A DNA stretch of 8,483 bases from Candidatus Woesearchaeota archaeon (GTDB lineage: Archaea > Nanobdellota > Nanobdellia > Woesearchaeales > CG1-02-33-12): contig PWVO01000225.1 in the NCBI GenBank assembly GCA_003561825.1, positions 1 through 8,483 on the forward strand. Reading direction: 5' to 3'. Shown here piece by piece: positions 1 to 4,694 of the stretch. Positions within the stretch are counted from its first letter, which is position 1. Every line of letters begins with the position of its first letter. The notes beneath the pieces are model-generated. The model did no database searches, had not been told where the DNA came from, and saw nothing but the letters and a program-made list of their open reading frames with translations. The position numbers and the translations under genes are program-made.

Positions 1-831
1 GAGGCAATAAGAAGGGTTACAGGGGGGCAGCACAATATAAGAAATGCAAGGGCAATTTCCAAGAATAAGTTTCTGCTTTTTATAAGGAGCCTTGTGCTTA
101 TTTTGCTTATTTTTTCCCTTACTGAGCCTTATCTTTGGTATGAAGGCAGGAGAAGCGAGTCTGATTTTGTTATTGCTATTGATGCATCAAGCTCAATGCT
201 TGCTGATGATTTTGAGCCTTACAGGCTTGATGCTGCAAGAAAAGCTGCACTTGATTTTGTAAGAAACTTAGATGCCAAGGTAAAGATTGGTGTTGTTTCT
301 TTTGCAGGCACAACATTCATTAACCAAGACATGACTGAGAGCATGCTTGATGTTGAGAATGCAATTAGCAATATAAGAATTATAAGGGCAGGCGGGACAG
401 ATATAGGGGGAGCTATTGTAACATCAACAAACATGCTTATAAAAAAGGAGGGCGCAAGGACAATCATCCTTCTTAGTGACGGCCGGAGCACAGTTGGAAC
501 ACCTGTCAGGCAGGGTATAGACTATGCTAATGAGAATCATGTGACTATCCACACAATAGGGGTTGGCACAGAAGAAGGCGGAAGGTTTGTAAGAACAGAT
601 TTACTAGCAAGGCTTGATGAGGAAGAGTTGATTAAAATTGCATCAGAGACAGGGGGAAGCTACCACAGGGCAGACAGCGATGAGGCTCTTGCAAGGGCTT
701 TCCAGGAGCTTTCTGTGTCAAGAGAGGAGAAAATCCCTGTCAACATAGGCATGGCTCTTGTAATGCTTGCACTAATCCTTCTTTTCATAGAATGGGGCAT
801 GATTAACACAAGATACAGAGCATTGCCTTAA
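1..831 (+). CDS. Membrane-anchored VWA-domain protein, BatA/BatB-like (5' partial)
   Basis: This is the C-terminal 276 residues of a von Willebrand factor A protein; the frame is open to base 1, so the gene starts upstream. Counting from the first codon in the window, a hydrophobic helix at about 24-42 ends in an L-T-E-P motif matching the 'ALARP' end of the second BatA helix. The VWA fold follows. Its metal-ion-dependent adhesion site is complete: D61-x-S63-x-S65, T133 in GGTD, and D160 in LLSDG. A C-terminal transmembrane helix lies at about 247-263. The VWA domain therefore probably sits outside the membrane between helices. Family knowledge: such proteins usually sit beside a MoxR-type AAA ATPase and a DUF58 protein and may act as a metal-dependent assembly or chaperone system. 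Those partners would be upstream, outside the window. A GTG at 94 could be called as a start but would cut the first helix. Confidence 0.85.
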   Translation, partial: EAIRRVTGGQHNIRNARAISKNKFLLFIRSLVLILLIFSLTEPYLWYEGRRSESDFVIAIDASSSMLADDFEPYRLDAARKAALDFVRNLDAKVKIGVVSFAGTTFINQDMTESMLDVENAISNIRIIRAGGTDIGGAIVTSTNMLIKKEGARTIILLSDGRSTVGTPVRQGIDYANENHVTIHTIGVGTEEGGRFVRTDLLARLDEEELIKIASETGGSYHRADSDEALARAFQELSVSREEKIPVNIGMALVMLALILLFIEWGMINTRYRALP

Positions 832-838
832 TTTTTTT
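832..838 (+). terminator. Poly-T transcription terminator after the VWA gene
   Basis: Seven T residues follow the TAA stop directly. Archaeal RNA polymerase terminates on such U-tracts without needing a hairpin. A separate TATA box for the next gene lies about 105 bases downstream, so a transcription break here makes sense. Confidence 0.5.
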
Positions 839-871
839 CTGTAATCATAAAAATCGGTGAAAGTGCCCTAC

Positions 872-921
872 CACAACCTGAAAGTTGTGCGTGGTTTCTT
901 CAAAAATTCCGGAACTTTGAA
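872..921 (+). repeat. Two adjacent inverted repeats between the VWA gene and the 60-aa gene
   Basis: The first is CACAAC-CTGAAA-GTTGTG (872-889), a perfect 6-bp stem with a 6-base loop. The second (899-921) has outer arms TTCAAA and TTTGAA around an inner perfect palindrome TTCCGGAA (907-914). The second element ends about 20 bases upstream of the TATA box of the 60-aa gene. It could be a regulator site, or the pair could be structure at the end of the upstream transcript. Function is inferred only. Confidence 0.45.
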
Positions 922-941
922 TCTTTTTAGCAGGAAAACCA

Positions 942-988
942 TTTAAATTTCATCTTCGGATATTATTGCACATCAAACAAATGGAGGG
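942..988 (+). promoter_or_regulatory. Archaeal promoter and Shine-Dalgarno site of the 60-aa gene
   Basis: A TATA element TTTAAATT (942-949) predicts transcription starting near 970. The leader of about 25 bases carries a strong Shine-Dalgarno sequence GGAGGG (983-988), 6 bases from the ATG at 995. An ATG at 981 is out of frame and overlaps this site, so 995 is the start. Confidence 0.65.
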
Positions 989-994
989 ATACAA

Positions 995-1177
995 ATGCAA
1001 TTCAGTGAAAAAAGACTGGAACAGATTAAGAACATGCCAATAGTAGAGAGCAAGGTAAAGAAAAGCAAGGACGGCAAGTTCCTGATGCACAGGACCGTAA
1101 TAACAGACATTAAGCCTGTAAATTACTATGAGGCTGTTCTTGAAGGAAAGCAGCAGGAAAGCGAAGTTGAAGAATAG
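995..1177 (+). CDS. Small charged hypothetical protein, 60 aa
   Basis: I do not recognise a named family. The gene is supported by its own TATA box, a strong GGAGGG ribosome site 6 bases before the ATG, and poly-T tracts just after the stop. The product has no membrane segment, signal peptide or Cys pair. It is highly charged (11 Lys/Arg and 11 Asp/Glu). A helix-like N-terminus (about 2-14) is followed by a Lys-rich stretch (20-28), a probable beta hairpin (about 28-40, with HRTVITDIKP), an aromatic pair Y44-Y45 and an acidic C-terminal tail. Size, solubility and strong expression signals suit a small nucleic-acid- or ribosome-associated protein, but that is a guess. It converges on rnhB with only 5 bases between the stop codons. 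Confidence 0.75.
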   Translation: MQFSEKRLEQIKNMPIVESKVKKSKDGKFLMHRTVITDIKPVNYYEAVLEGKQQESEVEE

Positions 1178-1182
1178 GCTTT

Positions 1183-1833
1183 TTAAAAGTCTGCCAGATT
1201 TTTTTGCCTTGTTTTTTTTGCAGCATTTTTCCAGGAAGCCCACTCTTTTCTGAATATGCCTGGAAATCTGCTGTGGTTTTTTCTTAGAAATCTTACTGTT
1301 ACAGGGTCAGAGGGATAGCCTGAGCCAATGGGCTCTCCTACAGCAGCTTCTATTCTCTTTATCTCATTGTCCCTTGTAACTTTTGCAAGTATTGACGCTG
1401 CTGAAACAGCCTCATATTTTGCGTCAGCCTTGTGATCTATAATCAGTTCTGGCCTTGAAGACATTTTTGATAAAAGGTAGTCCCTGTATGCATTAAGATT
1501 ATTGCTAGGGCAGTCAACTATCGCCCTGTCTGGCTTTAATGCGTCTATTATCTCTGCTGTCTTCACTGCCTCAAGCCAGTTTAGGTTAAGGCTTGCAGAC
1601 CTTATGCATCTGTCAATCTCTTCTGGAGCAACAATAATTATCTTGAATTTATCTGCAATCTCTTTTATCTTCTTGAAAAGAATCTTTCTCGAGGAAATAG
1701 TAAGGAGCTTTGAGTCTTTTACCTTTATTTCACCGAGCCTGTGCAAGTCTTTTTCTTTTATTGATATTCCTGCAAGGACCATTGGGCCGATTACAGGGCC
1801 TCTGCCAGCTTCATCTATTCCAGCGATTAGCAT
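1183..1833 (-). CDS. rnhB: Ribonuclease HII
   Basis: A cytoplasmic endonuclease that cleaves the RNA strand of RNA/DNA hybrids, including single ribonucleotides in DNA and Okazaki primers. At 216 aa it has the usual archaeal length. The N-terminal GIDEAGRGPVIGPMV block carries catalytic D7 and E8 and the GRG motif (10-12) that senses the 2'-OH. The remaining metal ligands are D107 (in IVDCPS) and D137 (in DHKAD). The conserved Tyr is Y173 in SGYPSDP. All key residues are present. The C-terminus ends in a basic tail (AAKKTRQKN). The ATG at 1833 begins exactly at the family N-terminus and has no Shine-Dalgarno site, fitting a near-leaderless mRNA. The trmB-like gene lies 47 bases upstream on the same strand, so read-through is possible, but rnhB has its own TATA element. 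Confidence 0.97.
   Translation of the reverse strand: MLIAGIDEAGRGPVIGPMVLAGISIKEKDLHRLGEIKVKDSKLLTISSRKILFKKIKEIADKFKIIIVAPEEIDRCIRSASLNLNWLEAVKTAEIIDALKPDRAIVDCPSNNLNAYRDYLLSKMSSRPELIIDHKADAKYEAVSAASILAKVTRDNEIKRIEAAVGEPIGSGYPSDPVTVRFLRKNHSRFPGIFRKEWASWKNAAKKTRQKNLADF
1199..1219 (+). terminator. Tandem poly-T terminators of the 60-aa gene, inside the rnhB 3' end
   Basis: T7 (1199-1205) and T8 (1212-1219) lie 20-40 bases after the stop of the 60-aa gene. On the opposite strand the same bases are Lys/Asn/Gln codons of the RNase HII C-terminal tail. They are good archaeal U-tract terminators for the plus-strand transcript. Confidence 0.5.
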
Positions 1834-1860
1834 AGTAAATAAATAAAAAGAAAGAGAAAG

Positions 1861-1868
1861 TTTAAATT
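1861..1868 (-). promoter_or_regulatory. TATA box of rnhB (near-leaderless mRNA)
   Basis: On the minus strand AATTTAAA is centred about 31 bases from the rnhB ATG. This predicts a 5' leader of only about five bases, and there is no Shine-Dalgarno sequence in the T-rich stretch between. Confidence 0.5.
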
Positions 1869-1880
1869 AGTTGTGGTAGC

Positions 1881-2708
1881 TTACTTGCTTTTTGAAAGCA
1901 TCTTTAATGCCGGTTTCATCTCTTTCCATGCAAGCTCAAAGAGCTGCTCAAGGGCTGCTGCAAAGAAAGGCGTGTTTACCCAGATGCCTACATCATATGT
2001 TGGGTGCACGTCTTTGTCATCAAGCACCATAAATGTAAGCTCTTTGCTGTCAATTACTGTAAAGCGGGCACTAAGCTTGTCAAGATGCCTTACTTCTGCT
2101 ACATCAGAAAGCTCTTTTATTGCGTTTTTGCACTCTTTTGTGATAGGAGCAGCAATCCTTATCTTGACACCTCTTTTTTTGATTTTCTCAAATGTGCCTT
2201 TTAAAACCTCTGAGTCCCTTATAAGGCCTGTTGTTGTTGTGACTATTGTCACAGTTTCCTCAGCGCTCCTTAATGTGAAGTCAAGATGGTTGTAAAGGTT
2301 GTGCCTTCCTCTTAATGATCCTGAAAGGTCGCTTGGCTCTACAAGCTCAACTCCCTGTGTGTAAAGGGTCTTAAGCTCTCCGAGGACTTCTGTGTTTCTC
2401 AGCTCCTCAAGCCTCTTTACTTTTGTGTCAGCCTCTACCTTCATATTCTTTTTTGCTCTTTCAACAACCTCCTCTGGGGCAACTGCCATGTATTTTATTG
2501 GTTTTCCGAACTTCATTACAACAAAGCCCTTTTTCTCAAGTGACTCAAGAACATCATAACTCCTTGACCTGGGGACATTTGCAATGTCACTGAGCTCCCC
2601 TGCTGTCGAAACTCCCCTTGACAGAAGAGCTGTCCAAATCTTTACTTCATAAAGATTCAGAGAGAAATAAAGCCTTAGTTTGCTTAAAAATTCTTCTTTT
2701 ACTATCAT
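1881..2708 (-). CDS. TrmB-family transcriptional regulator
   Basis: A 275-aa DNA-binding regulator. Residues about 14-76 form the TrmB winged helix-turn-helix: LYFSLNLYEVKIWTALL, then TAGELSDIANVPRSRSYDVL with the recognition helix at about 46-58, then the wing (FGKPIKYMAV). A charged helix (about 77-115) is the likely dimerising coiled coil. The rest (about 130-270) is an alpha/beta effector domain of the PLD-like type often found in this family; I see no HKD catalytic motif, so it is probably a ligand sensor. Characterised TrmB proteins sense sugars and control transport and central carbon genes; the ligand here cannot be read. The ATG at 2708 follows a strong GGAGGGTG ribosome site. No transport or sugar gene is adjacent. 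An inverted repeat over the probable TATA box suggests autoregulation. Confidence 0.9.
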   Translation of the reverse strand: MIVKEEFLSKLRLYFSLNLYEVKIWTALLSRGVSTAGELSDIANVPRSRSYDVLESLEKKGFVVMKFGKPIKYMAVAPEEVVERAKKNMKVEADTKVKRLEELRNTEVLGELKTLYTQGVELVEPSDLSGSLRGRHNLYNHLDFTLRSAEETVTIVTTTTGLIRDSEVLKGTFEKIKKRGVKIRIAAPITKECKNAIKELSDVAEVRHLDKLSARFTVIDSKELTFMVLDDKDVHPTYDVGIWVNTPFFAAALEQLFELAWKEMKPALKMLSKSK

Positions 2709-2715
2709 TATTTTT

Positions 2716-2723
2716 CACCCTCC
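2716..2723 (-). promoter_or_regulatory. Shine-Dalgarno site of the TrmB-like gene
   Basis: On the minus strand GGAGGGTG is a near-full complement of the archaeal 16S 3' end. It lies 7 bases before the ATG at 2708 and fixes that start. Confidence 0.7.
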
Positions 2724-2743
2724 CTCTTTTTTAATGAATATAA

Positions 2744-2765
2744 TGCCTTATAGGCTTTTAAGGCA
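2744..2765 (-). promoter_or_regulatory. Inverted-repeat operator over the probable TATA box of the TrmB-like gene
   Basis: TGCCTTA (2744-2750), an 8-base spacer, then TAAGGCA (2759-2765) form a perfect 7-bp inverted repeat. A third half-site-like TAGGC lies in the spacer. On the minus strand the right arm overlaps CTTAAAAG (2755-2762), a TATA-like element centred about 50 bases from the ATG. That is the same spacing seen for the other two genes with leaders here (60-aa gene and histone). A dimeric regulator bound here would block TBP, so autorepression by the TrmB-like protein is the natural inference. It is not proven. Confidence 0.5.
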
Positions 2766-2788
2766 ATATTTTTCTTAAGATTATTTTT

Positions 2789-2835
2789 GATTATTGAGTT
2801 GTTAATTTATATATGTAACTATTCAGTCAATAATC
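2789..2835. repeat. AT-rich inverted repeat upstream of the TrmB-like gene
   Basis: GATTATTGAGT (2789-2799) and AGTCAATAATC (2825-2835) are inverted copies matching at 10 of 11 positions, separated by 25 bases that contain TTTATATA (2806-2813). It may be a second operator or the stem of a short plus-strand RNA ending at the T9 and T7 tracts at 2874-2882 and 2895-2901. Confidence 0.4.
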
Positions 2836-2916
2836 TAACAAATATTATATTGAACTATTATTTAAATGTTGTCTTTTTTTTTGTTTTGAAGTCCTTTTTT
2901 TGACTAAATCCTTCTC

Positions 2917-3306
2917 TCAGGTGTCAATAAGCTCTTCAAACAAGAGTCCTTTATTTTTTGCCAGTTCTTTTGATATAGCATACCCTTTGTTTGTCTTTTT
3001 CAGGTCATCTATGCTTAAGAAAAACCATTCTGACCTGAACTTAACACCAATCCAGGGCTCTGCGCCAAAAACATCAGCAAACTCTTTTATCTGGTCAATG
3101 TCAGCTTCGCTTAGGTACTTGTTTTCAGTGCTTACAGTCTTGCACTCTATTGCAAGCTTTCTTATCCTGTTGCCTGCAAGAACATCAGGGCATGCAAACC
3201 TGCTGCTTCCTGAGCCAGCCACTCTTATTGCAAGCCAATCACCTGTCATGCAGAAAAGCTGCACAAGATCTCTTTCTGCCTTAATTCCTTTTGATTTTCT
3301 GTTCAT
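2917..3306 (-). CDS. hjc: Archaeal Holliday junction resolvase Hjc
   Basis: A structure-specific nuclease that cuts four-way DNA junctions during recombination and fork repair, acting as a homodimer. The 129-aa product has the archaeal Hjc / PD-(D/E)XK layout: E11 in the N-terminal helix (KAERDLVQLF), a Ser-rich loop (AGSGSSRF, 30-37), then P40-D41 and E54-C55-K56, which supply the metal ligands and catalytic Lys. After the core it follows the usual pattern: KTVSTENKYLSE, an amphipathic helix (IDQIKEFADVFG), then the strand WIGVKF. The C-terminal ~20 residues run past the shortest family members. Nothing essential is missing. It starts at ATG 3306 without a Shine-Dalgarno site, with a TATA box at leaderless distance. 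It is divergent from the histone gene and upstream of the TrmB-like gene on the same strand with a ~200-base gap. Confidence 0.95.
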   Translation of the reverse strand: MNRKSKGIKAERDLVQLFCMTGDWLAIRVAGSGSSRFACPDVLAGNRIRKLAIECKTVSTENKYLSEADIDQIKEFADVFGAEPWIGVKFRSEWFFLSIDDLKKTNKGYAISKELAKNKGLLFEELIDT

Positions 3307-3326
3307 CTTTTATATAATATCAAAGG

Positions 3327-3338
3327 CTTAAATAAATA
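3327..3338 (-). promoter_or_regulatory. TATA box of hjc (leaderless mRNA)
   Basis: On the minus strand TATTTATTTAAG has its core TTTATTTA centred about 26 bases from the hjc ATG. Transcription should start at or within a base or two of the start codon. No ribosome site is present. Confidence 0.55.
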
Positions 3339-3363
3339 CTTTTTGGAATATTTGCATCTAATG

Positions 3364-3443
3364 CTTTTTTACAACAAAAAAGGGCTTAATCATCCTTTTT
3401 TTAATTAAAAAAAGCGAAATTGGCCTTTTCCAGCCTTGAAAAG
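3364..3443. repeat. Cluster of three A/T-tract inverted repeats between hjc and the histone gene
   Basis: Three successive elements are present: CTTTTTT-acaac-AAAAAAG (3364-3382); a perfect 20-bp palindrome C-T7-AATT-A7-G (3395-3414); and CTTTTC-cagcctt-GAAAAG (3425-3443). They fill the gap between the hjc TATA box and the histone TATA box. Poly(dA:dT) tracts of this kind are stiff and disfavour histone wrapping. They could also be bidirectional terminators or regulator sites. Confidence 0.5.
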
Positions 3444-3444
3444 C

Positions 3445-3497
3445 AAAAAGCTTAAATATAAATCCAGGTTATGCTAAGATTATAAAATATTAGGTGG
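3445..3497 (+). promoter_or_regulatory. Histone gene promoter and ribosome binding site
   Basis: An A-rich BRE-like stretch (AAAAAG, 3445-3450) precedes the TATA element CTTAAATA (3451-3458), which is centred about 52 bases from the ATG and predicts a start near 3480. The leader carries AGGTGG (3492-3497), a good match to the archaeal Shine-Dalgarno sequence, 9 bases before the ATG at 3507. Confidence 0.65.
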
Positions 3498-3506
3498 TTT
3501 GAAAAA

Positions 3507-3713
3507 ATGAGCAAGCGTCTTATTCCTTTAGCAGCAATGGAGAAAATAATGAAGCAGTCTGGGGCAGAAAGAGTTTCGGACAAGGCAAAGGCTGCACTTA
3601 AGAATGCACTTGAAGAGATTGCAGAAGAGATAGCAAATGATGCTGTAAGGCTTGCCAACCATGCTGGCAGAAAAACAGTCAAGGCAAGTGACATCAAGCT
3701 GGCCTCAAAGTAA
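3507..3713 (+). CDS. Archaeal histone (HMf-like)
   Basis: A single histone-fold protein of 68 aa, the usual archaeal size, that dimerises and wraps DNA. The full fold is visible: LIPLAAMEKIMKQSGAERVS (helix 1 and loop 1 with R22), a long central helix (about 25-53), then HAGRKTVKASDIKLA (loop 2 and helix 3). The R55-T57 loop pair and D62 are present. Residues equivalent to HMfB L46, H49 and D59 at the dimer-dimer interface are kept as L49, H52 and D62, so stacking into longer hypernucleosome-like fibres is plausible. There is no N-terminal tail and almost no C-terminal extension. It has its own promoter and ribosome site. The stop codon lies 2 bases from the stop codon of the convergent tRNase Z gene. 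Confidence 0.97.
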   Translation: MSKRLIPLAAMEKIMKQSGAERVSDKAKAALKNALEEIAEEIANDAVRLANHAGRKTVKASDIKLASK

Positions 3714-3715
3714 CT

Positions 3716-4606
3716 TCAGATCTTAAGCTTTAAGAAGTCATATGCACAGATAGTGTTTGGAAATATGTCTTTTGCCTCTTCTTCTATTTCAGCTGCAGTC
3801 TTGTACCTCTGGCTGAAATGAGTTAATATAAGCTTTTTGGCCTTTGCCTGGCTTGCAAGAAGGGCTGCCTGCTTTGCAGTCATGTGCATGTACTGCTCTG
3901 CTTTTTCCTCCTGGTCAGATGCATAGGTTGCCTCGCATACCATGATGTCTGCTTCTTTTGCAAGATCAACAGCATTGCTGCAGGGCAATGTATCGCTGAT
4001 AATTGCTATTTTTTTGCCTTTTACAACATAAGTAGCCTGTTCTGGGGTTATTTTTTTGCCTTTAAAGGATATTACCTCTCCTGACTGCAGCTTCCCGAGC
4101 AAGGGGCCTTCTGGAATTCCGAGCTTTCTCACAGTGTCAACCTTGATTCTTCTCTTGTCTTTTTCAGTAAAGCAGAATCCCAATGAAACAGTGCTGTGCT
4201 CAAGAGGGAGTGCCTGTATTTTGAAATTCTTGTTATCAAAAAAACTCTTGTCTTTTATTTCATTAACTGAAATGCTTATTTGCCTGTCAAATGCAAATGC
4301 CTCAAGCATCATCTCCATTCTTTTTGAAGTTCCTTTTGGTCCGTAAATCTCGAGAGTGCCTTCATACTCATTTGCAGCAAGAGTCTGTATTAATCCAGGC
4401 AGGCCTAAAACATGGTCTCCGTGCCAGTGGCTTATAACAATCTTAGTTATTGCCGAGGGCTTTATGCCCGCTATCTTAAGCTGCCTTTGGGTGCCCTCTC
4501 CGCAGTCAAAAAGTATGCCCTCTGGGCCATATTTAATAAGCACAGCAGAGTGGCTTCTCTCTTTTGTGGGGACCATTGCACTTGTCCCCAGGAATATTAT
4601 CTGCAT
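3716..4606 (-). CDS. rnz: Ribonuclease Z (tRNase Z, tRNA 3'-processing endonuclease)
   Basis: A zinc metallo-beta-lactamase that cuts off the 3' trailer of precursor tRNAs, leaving an end ready for CCA addition. The 296-aa length is typical of the short tRNase Z form. The metal-binding motif is H60-W-H62-G-D64-H65. The other ligands are H137 (PLEHS), D205 (ISDT) and H263 (LTHFSQRY), with H241 in the HMT motif. The PTKERS loop near residue 13 corresponds to the family PxKxRN loop, with Asn replaced by Ser. The exosite arm that grips the tRNA elbow is present (about 148-180, with GIPEGPLLGKL). All catalytic residues are intact. ATG 4606 starts at the family N-terminus (MQIIFLGTSA) with a TATA box at leaderless distance. 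It is divergent from endA, another tRNA-processing enzyme. Confidence 0.97.
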   Translation of the reverse strand: MQIIFLGTSAMVPTKERSHSAVLIKYGPEGILFDCGEGTQRQLKIAGIKPSAITKIVISHWHGDHVLGLPGLIQTLAANEYEGTLEIYGPKGTSKRMEMMLEAFAFDRQISISVNEIKDKSFFDNKNFKIQALPLEHSTVSLGFCFTEKDKRRIKVDTVRKLGIPEGPLLGKLQSGEVISFKGKKITPEQATYVVKGKKIAIISDTLPCSNAVDLAKEADIMVCEATYASDQEEKAEQYMHMTAKQAALLASQAKAKKLILTHFSQRYKTAAEIEEEAKDIFPNTICAYDFLKLKI

Positions 4607-4624
4607 AAGGCTATAGGGAAACCC

Positions 4625-4675
4625 TTTATATTAAATACTTTTCCTTGGCGCCAAAACTAAAGCTTTTTAAATATT
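4625..4675. promoter_or_regulatory. Shared divergent rnz-endA promoter region with central palindrome
   Basis: On the minus strand TTTAATAT (4628-4635) is centred 25.5 bases from the rnz ATG. On the plus strand TTTAAATA (4666-4673) is centred 25.5 bases from the endA ATG. Both distances predict leaderless mRNAs, and neither gene has a ribosome site. The perfect 10-bp palindrome TTGGCGCCAA (4645-4654) lies 18 and 20 bases from the two TATA centres, where a bound regulator could affect both genes. The promoters are well supported; the operator role is inferred. Confidence 0.6.
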
Positions 4676-4694
4676 ATGCCTTTATCGGCTTTTT

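Noticed and set aside
94..831. GTG at 94 as the start of the VWA gene
   Set aside because: The frame is open to base 1, and this start would cut the transmembrane helix whose LTEP end matches the BatA family. The gene is better read as 5' partial.
1502..2295. Two plus-strand frames (1502-1846, 1873-2295)
   Set aside because: They are antisense to rnhB and the TrmB-like gene, both of which have clear family motifs; the products are low-complexity Ser/Leu/Ile-rich.
2806..2813. TTTATATA as the main TATA box of the TrmB-like gene
   Set aside because: It is a good TATA match on either strand but sits about 100 bases from the ATG. The CTTAAAAG at 2755-2762 matches the ~50-base spacing of the other leadered genes. 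It remains possible as a second promoter.
2900..3331. 143-aa plus-strand reading frame
   Set aside because: It is the antisense shadow of hjc, whose conserved catalytic motifs are on the minus strand; it has no ribosome site or recognisable domain.
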